DNA from: Tupaia tana
Lineage: Eukaryota; Chordata; Mammalia; Scandentia; Tupaiidae
Reading direction: 5' to 3'
DNA length: 64,000 nt
NCBI GenBank assembly: GCA_026018925.1
Contig: JAKSZU010000005.1
Coordinates: 88,284,886-88,348,885, forward strand
Shown: positions 44,490-55,180 of the stretch, in pieces
Numbering within the stretch: the stretch's first letter is position 1
Layout of the letters: each line of letters opens with the position of its first letter
Made by a program: the position numbers and the translations under genes
The notes under the pieces: model-generated
Database searches by the model: none
What the model was told of the DNA's origin: nothing
What the model saw: only the letters and a program-made list of their open reading frames with translations

Positions 44490-44785
44490 GTCAGAAGGAA
44501 TGAGACAGCTCTAGGAAAAGATCAGGGGCATGACTACTTAGCAAATCTAATCAGTACAACAGAACCAGGCAACCAATCACATCCAAAGGACATTTAAACA
44601 ATGTCAAAACCAAATACAAAAGCACGTACTTACTGAGAAAGCCCTTGCCCTTGGCTTCAGTATTGTTCACGGCCTTCTTGTGTCTAATGTATTTGTCATA
44701 ACTTCTTCCTGCCTGTGTGGACCACTGTGGTTACTTTGGAATTAAACGATATGTTTGTTGTAAGAGCCGATTCCACTGCATCACG
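44490..44785 (+). mobile_element. Candidate old ERV LTR
   Basis: Starts 'tgtcagaaggaatgagacag'. It has a CCAAT-box context 'ggcaaccaatcacatcc', a TATA-like 'aaatacaaaagc' and a variant poly(A) signal ATTAAA in 'ggaattaaacg', in the order of a retroviral LTR. I found no matching TSD and no CA end, so this is tentative. Confidence 0.3.
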
Positions 44786-45589
44786 TTGTAATTATAAACT
44801 ACAGTCAAATAGTTTGTAGTTTTGGAATCTGCTTATCTATCTCCTGACTACTGTGCATTTCTAAATTTGAAGAGTCATTTATTTGTCACATGAAAGTGCC
44901 TGGACAAATAATAATTTTTAGCATCTTCTGGTAGGGTAATCAATTACCCTTAGGTTTCTGATGTAACTGTAGAAAACATGTTTGTGTTTGCTTAGGAAGG
45001 CATATCTCTTAATTATAATCCAAGAGTGTAAAGAAACAAATGGCAAGAGAATTAATGGCTACAGTGGTCCTCTCAGAATTTTAAAATTACCCTTCCTTGA
45101 TAGGATACAAGTGTTCCTTTAATCAAAGGTCTCTCTTTTGATTTTCAAGGTAATAGGCACACTTGGAAATAGATTAGTTTCTATAAAGATAGACTTAACT
45201 ATCCTTTGTATAGTAGATTTCCCAAAAAATTTATAGAAAGTTGTAGCAGATTTATGAAAAGTCTGCACCTAAAGAGATTCATGTGTTTGTTTATATATTT
45301 TAGCTCCAGTAGAAGAAAAAAATTAGAATTCAGAATCTCTTTGACAAATTGGCTAATGACTATAACTCATGAAAACTTTGCTTTTATTGCAAAGTAAAGG
45401 CCATAAACATTACCTACTTCTCCTGGGAATTCTATTTTCTCACCCAGAAAATTTCTCCCTTATACTATCACCACTCTTCCAACCAGATAAAAGAAATATG
45501 CTTTACCTTTCTTTATAGTGTTATCATCTTATGTAAATAATGTGTCCTTTTTCTCCTAAGCACATGCATTTTTCAGTAATTTTTTTAAA
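44786..45589. other. Unassigned AT-rich DNA
   Basis: No feature recognised. Confidence 0.4.
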
Positions 45590-45766
45590 GAAATATTTAT
45601 TTTAATTTTATTTATTCATTCATTTTTATTATTTTAATTTGACCAGAGAGAGACTCAGAGAGAAAGAGGGAAAGTGAAAAAGCAAACCATGAGGTCTGGG
45701 ACTTGAACCATGGTCAGTCATGTGGAAGTATTCAGTGTCTTTACCACCACACCACCTGCTGGTCCC
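45590..45766 (-). mobile_element. tRNA-derived SINE, family B
   Basis: 'tttaatttgaccagagagagactc', 'gaaagtgaaaaagcaaacc', 'gacttgaaccatggtcagtcatgtgg' and 'ccacctgctggtccc'. T-rich flanks 'cagtaattttttt' and 'agtaactttttaaa' suggest a TSD. Confidence 0.9.
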
Positions 45767-46368
45767 TTTTAGTAACTTTTTAAATAATTTACTCAACAAT
45801 AGTTTTGAGATGAGTTTATGTCCATTCTTTATACAAATTGAACAAGATGTATTTGTATTAGTATATGACAAATACACCTTGTTTTGTCATATAGAAATGA
45901 TTATGTATATGACTTATGGTGGCTATTTGAGTTGTTTGCTCTTCCGAGGGCTGTTCACATGAATCTTCTTATGTATTCTGACAAGAATCTTTTTCCATAG
46001 TGCATACAAAGGAGTGGAATTGATGAGTTAGAATCTGAAATTAATTGCTTCCTTAAGTGATCACACCAATTTGTACTCCTAACAGTAATAAAGGAGTTGC
46101 TGACCAACACTTGGTATTATCTGAACTCTACCTTTCAAAAATCTGCTGGATTTGGAATGTATATGATTAATGTATATATTTAACAATTTGTTAACATATT
46201 TCTCTTTGGTAAGTTGCCTGTTCAAGTCTTTACCCATTTTTAAATATTTTTGTCTTTTATCCACCTAGCTCACAGATTATAAGCACCCAAATGTACATGT
46301 GTATGTGTATTCTGGATGCAAATCTTATATATTATCTTAGTTTATCTTTCCATTTCTATGGTGTCTTT

Positions 46369-46608
46369 TTGTTTGAAGAGGTTTTTGTCACAGGGCGCGT
46401 GTGCTCACCAGAGAGACAGAAAGCGAGAAATCACCCCCCAGGTGGGGACGGCCATGCTGCAATCCCTTCTCCTCCATTCTTATCTCGGGATTTTGGGCAA
46501 GCACGCACACGTGCCCAGTGTGAGCTTAAGCCACTGGGTCCGGGACTCGAACCGCTGTTGACTACATAGGAGTCCAGCGACATAGCCATTACACTAACTG
46601 CTGGTCCC
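46369..46608 (-). mobile_element. Young tRNA-derived SINE, family A (in L1)
   Basis: Minus copy from 'gaagaggtttttgtcacagggcgcgtg' to 'ctaactgctggtccc'. The 12-bp target duplication tatggtgtcttt is identical at 46357-46368 and 46609-46620. Confidence 0.96.
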
Positions 46609-47024
46609 TATGGTGTCTTTATAGACCTTTATTATTAATATCAATATAATAAAAGTCATTATTATTTATTATTTGTGTGCTCTTTATTTCTTGTTTAGGA
46701 ACTCTTCTCCTATCTCAACAATATAAATTATTTTCTTACATATTCTTTATTTTTTATAAGCTTTTCATTTTATATTCAAACATTTAATGCACCTAGAAGT
46801 TTTAATAAGATTGTAAGTTTCTCTCACATTCTATGGGATAACAAATAGTTACAGAAAAAATATTTGCTTAATCAGTATTTTTTCTACTAACATGTGATGT
46901 CACCTTTATCATATCTAAGTTTCCATCTATGTATGGACCTGTTTCTGGACTCTTCATTTTATTCTATTGATGTATTTGTCTATCTGAGTACCAATATCAT
47001 ACTGTCTTGATTACTGCATAATTC

Positions 47025-47300
47025 TTTTATTTATTTATTTTTTTGAAGAGATTTTCTCTATAGGGCACGTGTGCTCGCCAGACAGACAGAGAAAGACAGA
47101 GAGACAGAAAGCAAGAAATCACCCCCCCCAGGGGGGATGGTCACGCCGCAATCCCTTCTCCTCCATTCTCCTCTTGGGATCTTGGGCACACACGTACACG
47201 TGCCTGGTGTGAGTTTTAAGCCACCGGGTCCGGGACTCGAACCGTGGTCGACTACGTGGGAGTCCAGCGACATAGTCATTATGCTAACTGCTGGTTCCCA
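47025..47300 (-). mobile_element. Young tRNA-derived SINE, family A (in L1)
   Basis: Full-length minus copy from a TTTATTT tail to 'aactgctggttccca'. The 18-bp target duplication ttgattactgcataattc is identical at 47007-47024 and 47301-47318, so the pre-insertion L1 sequence can be read directly. Confidence 0.97.
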
Positions 47301-47405
47301 TTGATTACTGCATAATTCCTCAATTGTGGTTGGCAAGTCACAGTGGCAGTAGTTCCTTTCTTCATTCCTTTTCAAATGTATCTTTTTTTTTTTTTTTAAA
47401 TGGAA

Positions 47406-48596
47406 TATTATTCTTTTTCCAAGATAGGTCATAGAAGGGTTAAAGCAATACATCCCTAAGATTTTTGTCTTGTGCCAAACACATAATTAGCAAAGTTCTT
47501 GGGTAAAAGAATGTGATTGTTTCCCTGAGAGTTGAATAGCCTAGAAAGGAATGGAATGTGCTCTTGACTGCCCTAAAGAAGGCTTACCAGTTGTAAAGCT
47601 AAGTCATTAACATTGTTATGTCCTTATAACCTATTCATGCTACAGACATGTTACATGATAGACGTTAATTTGAGCAGTTATGATGCACAATTTCCACATG
47701 GAATTCAATATATGTCACCTATTTTAATGTCATTTTTTTGGAGACTTGTATGCTCTTTCTTACTAACTTTACTTGGTTTCTAGCAGAGTAGTCTAAATGA
47801 AACTATTCAATAACAAACTTGTGAAAGTTTGATCATAGAACAATGTCTTTCTACATGCAAAAACATTACCCAAAAACTAAAACAAGAGCTCAAATCTTTC
47901 CTTCCATTCCTGCCTTCCTCTCTGTTACTACAATTTATATATTAGTTCTAAAGTCTTTTCAAGTGCTATGGGCACTAGATCATGGTTGAAAGAATTATAT
48001 TTTGTAATGCAGCTTTGAGTCTGTGGGATGCAGCATCCTCTGTAAAGATTTTATTATTGCTAAAGGCAAGAAATATTTTATTTCCAACATCAAAAGTAAG
48101 TAAGATGTTGCTCCTCTTAGGAATCCAGGAATATATAATGGAACCAGGATTACCTCAGGAGATAGAAGTTAACATTTGTAAACTCTGAAGAGTTTAAATG
48201 TGTTACTCTTTCTGTAGATGGTGCATAACTTCTTCCAAGACAATATTCTAACTTTTTAATCCCTTCAGCTGCACAGCTGTGCATGGATGTTTTAGAACTG
48301 AAAATGAGTGGTCCAGGATAAACAGCTATATTCTTGGATGAAGAACCACATTTTAGTAGAGGAGGGATTAAAATCCAGGATTTGAGAAAATGCTAGAGAA
48401 AGTAATAAGTATATTATCTTGTAAATAAATGGGACATGTTTTTAAAAGTATAGTTTTATTATTGTTTCTAGGTTTCATACTTACGTACTTTATAGCAGTT
48501 GCAGTGAAGGGAAATATGAAATTAGACACAAGAGCCTGGGTATGTTTTCTAAATAGCTAGCTTTTTATTTATGCCTAAATTTACATTATTTTATAT
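47406..48596. other. Unassigned DNA
   Basis: About 1.2 kb with no clear family. 48230-48400 has a slightly MIR-like texture but I cannot support a call. Confidence 0.35.
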
Positions 48597-48858
48597 CTTC
48601 TTTTTCTTCTTCATTTTATTTTTTTGATTTAACACAAGACACATGCATTCAGCAGAAAGGACCAGAGAGGGAAGGTGAGAAAGCATCTTCCATGAAAGAT
48701 TGTCACACCCAAATCTCTTTTCTTCCATTAATCTCTTCTTTAAGATTCTGAGCACAAGCACACGTACACATGCTAAAGCTGCCAGGTCAGAGACTTGAAC
48801 CACACAATTGGCTGTGTGGAATTTAGCCATTTGAACCATCATGCCATTGGCAGTTTCT
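48597..48858 (-). mobile_element. tRNA-derived SINE, diverged
   Basis: 'tgatttaacacaagacacatgc', 'gagggaaggtgagaaagcatc', 'ggtcagagacttgaaccac' and 'accatcatgccattggcag'. It is old and partly deleted. Confidence 0.66.
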
Positions 48859-49113
48859 TTACAAGTAGGAAGAAAAATAAATACTGACCTCATAGACTAT
48901 CTCTAAAATTATATATAGCATCTTTCATAATGCCAGTTACAGAAAGTTAGGATAATCTTTCTTTAGAAATTGGATGAGATTTTTCTCTCAACTCTGAGCT
49001 AAAAGCTCTTCTTTCTTTTTTATTCTTGACTGATATATTTTATTATATAGTATATCTCTTGATATTCTTACATGGATTATCAATTTATTCTAGGTAGAAA
49101 TATAAAAGATATC

Positions 49114-49370
49114 GGAACCAGCAGATGGCATAATGACTATGTCACTGGACTCCTATGTAGTTGACCGCGGTTTGAATCCCAGACCCAGTGGCTTAAACTC
49201 AAGTGAGGTGTGTGTGCGTGCATACACAAGATCCCGAGAGGAGAAAGGAAGAGAAAGTATTACAGAGTGACCATCCACTTGGAGGGTGATTTCTCGCTTT
49301 CTGTCTCTCTGTCTTTCTGGCCAGCACACATGCCCTATAGCAAAAACCTCTCCAAAAAAATAATGTATAT
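49114..49370 (+). mobile_element. tRNA-derived SINE, family A
   Basis: 'ggaaccagcagatggcataatgac', 'ggtttgaatcccagaccc', 'gtgtgtgtgcgtgcatac' and 'acatgccctatagcaaaaacc'. The 14-bp target duplication atataaaagatatc is identical at 49100-49113 and 49371-49384. Confidence 0.96.
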
Positions 49371-49540
49371 ATATAAAAGATATCACTAGTGACTGCTTAT
49401 AGTTTTTATTTTGAGTTAAATTTAGCTTGAGAACTTTCCAGGAACACATACTTTTCTTTGTTCTTTTAGCTATATATTAATTAAATATTTTATCTGTTAT
49501 ACACATATTAATGCAGTCATCTAAAATAATGCAAAGGACT

Positions 49541-49799
49541 TTTTTAAGAGAGATTTTTGCTATAGAGCACATGCACTAGCTAGAGACACAGAGAGAGACA
49601 GAGTGAGAGGCGAAGTGAGAAACCACTCCCAAAGTGGGATGGCCATACCACAAACCTTTCTCCTCCATTTTTCTCTTGGGATTTTGGGTACACACTGACA
49701 CCATCCAGTGTGTGTTTCAAGTCATCATTTCCGGTACACAAACCACAGTTGACCATGTGGAAGTCCAGCATCTTAAGCACTATGCCACTTGCTGGCCCC
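49541..49799 (-). mobile_element. tRNA-derived SINE, family A
   Basis: 'aagagagatttttgctatagagcac', 'gtgggatggccataccacaaacc' and 'atgccacttgctggcccc'. Confidence 0.92.
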
Positions 49800-50127
49800 A
49801 ATAATTACGTTCTTAAAATGAGTGGTTTTATATATACTCTACTTTTGTCTGAGTACTCCTTTTATATATATTATGACATGGCTGTATATATTTATATATA
49901 CCATTATTCAAAATAGAAATCAGCTTCCTTTGATTTAAAAGCCAAGTTCTATTATCATTATTCAAAATGCTACATCAATTCACTAAATAAGCCTGCTTCC
50001 TTAATTTTTCTATAGAAATTCATAGTATACGTAGGTATAAAGCAGCACGCGTATGTAAACCTTATAAGTCTTAACCTATTTTCTAGATAGCAGAGTTGAC
50101 ACATACTATTTTGTATTCTTTATTATT
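49800..50127. other. Unassigned AT-rich DNA
   Basis: No feature recognised. Confidence 0.4.
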
Positions 50128-50393
50128 TATTTATTTATTTTTGGAAAGAAATTTTTGCTATAGGTCACATGTGCTTACCAGAGAAACAAAAGAGATAGAG
50201 AGAAAGTGAGAATTCCCTTCCCACGGGATGGATGGCCATGACACAATCCCTCGTCTTCCATTCTCCTCTCGGGATTTTGGACATCCATGCACATGCTCCC
50301 AGTGTGAGTTTTAAGCCACCAGGTCTGGTACTTGAACCAAGGTTGACTATGTGGGAGTCCAGTGACACAAGCACTATGCCATCTCCTGGTCCC
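50128..50393 (-). mobile_element. tRNA-derived SINE, family A
   Basis: 'ggaaagaaatttttgctataggtcac', 'cacgggatggatggccatgacacaatccc' and 'ctatgccatctcctggtccc'. Confidence 0.93.
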
Positions 50394-50444
50394 TTATATT
50401 CATTTTTCACAAAAGGTAAAAATATGTGTAAGAAAAACAGTCAT

Positions 50445-50931
50445 AGGTCAGCCAATTGGTGTGGTGATTAAGTTGGCTGGATCCTACAGGGATGACTGTG
50501 TAGTTCAAGTCCTGGACTAAGTGGCTTGGAATACACTCTGGGGGCAGCAGGTGGCATAATGGTTAAGGTCCTGGACTCCCACATGGCCCACTGCAGTTCA
50601 AGTACTGGACCTGGAGGTGTATTTTCTCACTTTCCCTCTCTCTCTCTGTCTCTATCTCTGTCTCTCTCTGATGAGTGCAAGTGTTTTATATCAAAATAAA
50701 AATAATAATAATAAATAAATAAAATTAAATAAACAATTCTTTAAAAAAAGAAAGAAAAGGAGGAAGAAAATAACAGAAAAAAGAAAAGAAATCTGGGTAT
50801 GTATGCATGCAGGTCCAGACTTCTGTAAATAGAACAGAGTGGGAGGGATTATACTGTCTCCATCCCCCATAGCGGGTACTTTCTTACTTTCCTTCTCTTT
50901 CTCTGGCAACTGCAACCACCTTATAGTAATT
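50445..50931 (+). mobile_element. Old SINE split by a nested family B SINE
   Basis: The 5' half (50445-50540) has 'ggtcagccaattggtgtgg' and 'agttcaagtcctggac'. The 3' half (about 50790-50931) resumes with 'gggtatgtatgcatgcagg', 'gggagggattatac', a pyrimidine run and 'ccaccttatagtaa'. The family B copy at 50541-50750 lies between them. Confidence 0.75.
50541..50750 (+). mobile_element. tRNA-derived SINE, family B (nested)
   Basis: 'ggggcagcaggtggcataatgg', 'gcagttcaagtactggacctgg', a (TC)n run, (AATA)n and 'caattctttaaaaaa'. It is inserted into the SINE at 50445-50931. Confidence 0.9.
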
Positions 50932-51080
50932 TTTTTTTTTTTTGAGCCTTTTGCCATAGGGTTTGTGTATTTGCCAAGAGAGAGAAAAAGAGAGAATGAA
51001 GGGGAAAGTGAGAAGTCACTCCCCAAGGAGGATGGCCACACTGCCATCCCTTCTCCTCCATTTTCCTCCTGGGATTTTGG

Positions 51081-51126
<46 letters not shown>
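50932..51126 (-). mobile_element. Truncated family A SINE ending in (CA)n
   Basis: 'gagccttttgccatagggtttgtg', 'aaggaggatggccacactgccatccc' and 'cctgggattttgggcac' run into a (CA)n array at about 51085-51125. The array occupies the position of the normal GT/CG-rich middle, and the 5' half with the tRNA-like head is absent. Minus-strand frames of 143 and 67 codons are repeat by-products. Confidence 0.9.
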
Positions 51127-51129
<3 letters not shown>

Positions 51130-51385
51130 GTTTTCCTTTATTTTCTTTTTTTATTATTATTTATTATAAAGAAATCAACTTCCTATCTCCTGGCAAATAT
51201 AGGTTAACATGAATAAGCATTATGATCAAGGGGTGAAATATCTAATGGCATGGCATAGAGGACACAGGGCCAGTTAAGTGTCTAAACATGAAAACCACAG
51301 AACAGAAGTGAGATTTAACTTTATAAGTGAAAGAAAAAAATTTTTGAGCATCAAAATAATAATTAAAAAATATTCAAATATATTT

Positions 51386-51649
51386 CTGGATAAGCCCATG
51401 GCTTTTTGGTTAAGATGGCATGATCTCGCATGATCAAGTGGGCAATTGGATTCCTGGACATAGCAGCTTGAAACACATGCCAGGTGCATATGTGTGTGCA
51501 TGTTCAAAATCCTAAAGGGAGGGAGAGCTGGGTAAGAAGGAACTGTGGCTTGAATATTCTCAAGGGGGATGCTTTCTTACTTTCTCTCTATCTATGTTTG
51601 TCTCTCTTGAGTGAGAGCACATGCCCTCTGTCAAATTAAATTTTAAAAA
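51386..51649 (+). mobile_element. tRNA-derived SINE, diverged
   Basis: 'taagcccatggctttttggttaag', 'ccaggtgcatatgtgtgtgcatg', 'ctgtggcttgaatattctcaaggggg' and 'gagcacatgccctctgtc'. It is older than family A copies. Confidence 0.75.
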
Positions 51650-52581
51650 AGAAGATACATTTCAGTGGATAAGAGAATAAGAACTGATGCTATTAGTCAG
51701 TTGGATGGTGGATCATCAGTTAAAAATGTTTAGACAGTATGTAATGTGGACATTTGGATAAGTAGTCATTCTGAAATGATTCCAAAAGAAAAAATAATGC
51801 AGTTCATTTTCTGGACTTGATAGATTCCGTAAAATTGAGGTTTTCATTCCATTACCAACTCAAAAATTGAATAACCAAATGAAAATATTAACTAGGCATT
51901 AGAGAACAGGCATTGCATGACTGTAATCTTTGATAGAATGGAAACAAATCATTTAGTTTATTATTACTATTGCTAAGAATTTGTGCCTGGAATCATTGTT
52001 CTGACTGAAGTTCAAGGAAGAAAAATCTGTTTAATAATAATCTCATCAAGCAAAAGTGGTAGGTCAAATTTTAGGAAGACTGAGGTATTTGGAATTAGTG
52101 GTGCAAAACTTCCAAAAGGGAGGTAAATGGATAAAATAATCCAGAAATTTGCACAGGAATTTTCATATATATCTTTAGCTGAACTCTAACTTCAGAAAAT
52201 CTTGAATGAAATTCCACGATGTTGGGCAATGTAGGATCACCAAGGGCCTATGTGTGAGTTGAGAGATACTTATATTTTTACCAACCAGAGTAAAATAAAG
52301 AACGATGACAACTACAACAAAAACCTCATTGAACTTTCAGAACATTTGGGAGTGATCTCAGATTGGTAGTGGGGCTAAGTAGGACTAAGACAAACTGTGA
52401 CTTAAGATCTTTAACAACAACAAAAAATACAAGCCTCAGGACTCCCCTGATCTTCATGTAAATGTTTATGAAGAAAAAAAAATCATTTTAATAGATGTAG
52501 CCAAACCTGCTACTAAACAATATACATTTATCCAATAAAGTCAAGTGGTAGGGAAATGTGACCCAAAAACAGGAGTTGACG

Positions 52582-52830
52582 GGGACCAGCAGTTAGCGTA
52601 ATGGCTATGTCGCTGGACTCCCACGTAGTCGACCGCGGTTCGAGTCCCGGACCCGGCGGCTTAAACTCATGCCGGGCGCGTGTGCGTGCGTGCCCAAGAT
52701 CCCGAGAGGAGAATGGAGGAGAAGGGATTGCGGCGTGGCCATCCCCCCTGGGGGTGATTTCCTGCTTTCTGTCTCTCTGTCTCTCTCTGTCTGTCTGGCG
52801 AGCGCACGCGCCCTATAGCAAAAACCTCTC

Positions 52831-52879
<49 letters not shown>
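52582..52879 (+). mobile_element. Very young tRNA-derived SINE, family A, with a 49-base A-tail
   Basis: Intact CpG-rich body. The A-tail is pure A from 52832 to 52880. The duplication aggagttgacg is present at 52571-52581 and 52880-52890. This is the best candidate in the window for a recently active or source-like copy. Confidence 0.98.
52594..52648 (+). promoter_or_regulatory. Internal pol III promoter (box A, box B)
   Basis: TAGCGTAATGG at 52594-52604 fits the tRNA box A, and GGTTCGAGTCC at 52638-52648 is a perfect box B. Spacing is tRNA-like. Whether it is transcribed is not known from sequence. Confidence 0.75.
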
Positions 52880-52882
<3 letters not shown>

Positions 52883-53250
52883 AGTTGACGAAGATCAGTA
52901 GAAGCAGCTCCAAAAATGACAGAGGTGATAGAAAAGACTTCAAAAGAATTGTAAATACACTCAAGAACTTCAAGGAAACATGGACCTCAAAGGGTGAAGA
53001 AATGGCTACTATACAATAGAACCAAAAAAGAGACTTCTGGAGCTGAATGCAGATGGAACATTGCAGAAGAAAAACCAGTCAGAATTAGAGTTGGAGGGAA
53101 GACAAAGACATTGCAATGTAATTATTTAACAGGCTACATTTAGACATATCATTTAGTGTATGTTGTCTATGAAATTCCTTTCATTTTTGTTCCTCTGCTT
53201 ACCTCATCTTTCCTTTTTATTTTTTATTATTAGAATATTTTCAGTATTTT

Positions 53251-53503
53251 TTTTGAGAGGTTTTTGCTATAGGGCACATGTGCTCGCCAGACAGACAGAG
53301 AGAGACAGAGAGATAGAAAGGGAGAAATCACCCCCCGGGGGGATGGCCACGCCGCAATCCCTTCTCCTCCATTCTCCTCTCGGGATCTTGGGCATGCACG
53401 CACATGCGCCCAGCATGAGTTTAAGTCACCGGGTCCGGGACTCAAACCACGGTCGACTACGTGGGAGTCCAGTGACATAGCCATTATGCTAACTGCTGTT
53501 CCC
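53251..53503 (-). mobile_element. Young tRNA-derived SINE, family A
   Basis: Minus copy from 'ttgagaggtttttgctatagggcac' to 'taactgctgttcc'. The 9-bp duplication cagtatttt lies at 53242-53250 and 53504-53512. Frames of 106 and 84 codons are repeat by-products. Confidence 0.95.
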
Positions 53504-53539
53504 CAGTATTTTATTTTAATGTAAATATTTTTGGATATA

Positions 53540-53670
53540 CAAGGGAGTTCAACAAGCTTATGGAAAAATAAAATTAAAGTATAAATTTAGTTTGGTGCAA
53601 AAATCTGTGTGGACTTTGCATAGGTTTTGTATAATACACATTTTTCCATAAACTTTTGAAGACTCCACTT
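53540..53670. mobile_element. 131-bp mariner-type MITE, copy 1
   Basis: Inverted ends: 'aagggagttcaacaagcttatggaaaaa' on the left and the complement 'tttttccataaacttttgaagactcc' on the right. The interior is AT-rich ('aagtataaatttagtttggtgc'). It resembles HSMAR2-type ends as I recall them. No transposase lies inside. Confidence 0.7.
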
Positions 53671-53679
53671 TTGTTTTCC

Positions 53680-54300
53680 CTTTTTGAGTTGTTCTAAGCA
53701 TTATAACTAGTTAATATTTTGAGATCTGCAAGTTCTGCTTCACATAAAATGTAGAAAGCTGGTAGTTGTATAGGTTATTTATCTCCCTCCTTAGTTGACA
53801 TGTATCTTAGTTGTCAGATGTATTTCATCTAGATCTGTTGAAAACCTCATGGGATACATAAGTTTCATGTGAAATAGTCAAATATTTTATATAGGTAAGG
53901 AAAAGTAGTATGTTATATTTATCCAGATATTTATTATTATTTTTGTTAACTATCACATGTCCTTCAAAGGAACTGAATTTTCATAGGTAGTAATTTCTTT
54001 TCAGCCTAAATAATTTTCTTTTAACACTTCTTATAGAGTGTGTCAGGTAATCAAAAATTTTTCTGAGATTTATTTAATCAGAGAATGTCTTATTTTTGAC
54101 CTATGTTTTTCCATGTTGTCACTTCCTATTTGAGTTCCCTGAAATAATTATCTTATAGTTTATTATGGCTATTACTGCTTTGTTCAGTTTTCAGTTGTAA
54201 TCAATGTAAAAAATAGAATTTACTGGGATTATTCCACAGCAGAACTGGCTTCCATTTCTACCATATTGAATCTCTGTATATATTTTTATTATCTATGACC
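53680..54300 (-). mobile_element. L1/HAL1-like fragment
   Basis: 'atcacatgtccttc', 'ttcttttcagcctaaataattttc', 'cacttcttatagagtgtgtcaggt' and 'atcagagaatgtcttatttttgacc' follow the order of the complement of an old L1 ORF1/5' side. It is diverged. Confidence 0.42.
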
Positions 54301-54905
54301 AAAAAAATGGTCCAGTCTTATAATCTACCAGAACATACACCATTCAATAACAAAATTACATAATGTCTATAATTTATGAGGAATAATATTTTACATCTGT
54401 TTCTTCCCAAATAAAGTTTTAAAATAACATTTTTTGCATTGACAGATGTAATCATAGATATTCATGTTCTCATTAGCTTAGCAAATGTTTTATAATTTCA
54501 TATATCCATTTTTTTCTTAGATAAAATTATTTATAATGAAAAGTAATCAAGTGTATTTCTTCCAAATCATGTGAAATGTGAGCTTGACATGGTATATTTT
54601 TGCTAAAAACAGATATTTTAATATTCTAAAAAATTATGCACACATGCTTTGTGAATTGTAATTTTAATAAGTTAAAATTATAATTTTTATGCAATACAAA
54701 AACTCATGACATATTTTTCATTATTTTTATTTATATTTTATTTAAAACCTTCAGATAAGTTTATATTAGTTTTACAAATTTAAGGTTATTATCAATTATT
54801 ATATAAACGTAATATATGTAATAAAAATTTTTACAATATTAAATACTCTTACCTGTATAGTAAATAAGAGTTGGGGCACCAAATATCCTTAAATTATCTC
54901 TTCTT
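54301..54905. other. Unassigned very AT-rich DNA
   Basis: No feature recognised. Confidence 0.4.
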
Positions 54906-55180
54906 TTTTTCAGTAGAGGTTTATGACTTAGGGGCATGCATACTCACCAGATCACCAGAGAGAGAAAGAGAGAAACAGAGACAGTGAGAGGGACAGTAAG
55001 AAATCACCCCCCCAGGAGGATGACCGTGTCACAATCTCTTCTGCTCTATTCTCCTCCTGGAAGCTTGGGCACATATGCACACATGCTCAGCGTGAGTTTC
55101 AAGTCACTGGGTCTGAGACTCCAATCACAGTTGATCGTGTGGGAGTGCAGTGATGTAACTGCTATGCCATCTGATAGCCC
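54906..55180 (-). mobile_element. tRNA-derived SINE, family A, diverged
   Basis: 'cagtagaggtttatgacttaggggc', 'gtaagaaatcacccccccagg', 'gggtctgagactccaatcacagttg' and 'atgccatctgatagcccc'. Confidence 0.88.

Larger units (their letters stand above)
45767..47405 (-). mobile_element. L1 3' part (second element)
   Basis: The plus strand is the complement of an L1 3' region: 'aggagtggaattgatgagt', 'caatttgtactcctaacag', 'caacacttggtatta', 'ttgcctgttcaagtctttaccc', 'tggacctgtttctggactcttc' and 'accaatatcatactgtcttgattactg'. Two young SINEs interrupt it. Positions 47320-47405 are its diverged edge. It covers the 3' end only and carries no intact ORF. Confidence 0.8.
51650..53140 (+). mobile_element. 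L1 5' region / ORF1-side fragment, plus strand
   Basis: 'gacttcaaaagaattgtaaatacactcaagaacttcaagg' and 'gacttctggagctgaatgcag' followed by 'aggaaaccatgg'-like sequence match L1 ORF1-side sequence in the sense direction. They also correspond to the complement of motifs in the minus-strand block at 21.7-22.4 kb. The part before about 52400 is less certain. A young SINE interrupts it at 52582. Confidence 0.55.

Noticed and set aside
47058-47453. 131-codon open frame on the minus strand
   Set aside because: Its core is the young SINE at 47025-47300. Similar protein strings recur at every young copy.
48230-48400. Possible MIR
   Set aside because: Only short, scattered similarity to the MIR core, too weak to separate from chance by eye.
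50691-51122. 143-codon open frame on the minus strand
   Set aside because: It starts in the (CA)n array and crosses SINE and A-rich sequence. It is purely a repeat by-product.
52582-52655. Possible tRNA gene
   Set aside because: Box A and box B are present, but the acceptor and anticodon stems do not fold as a tRNA. It is the head of a SINE, as in dozens of other copies.
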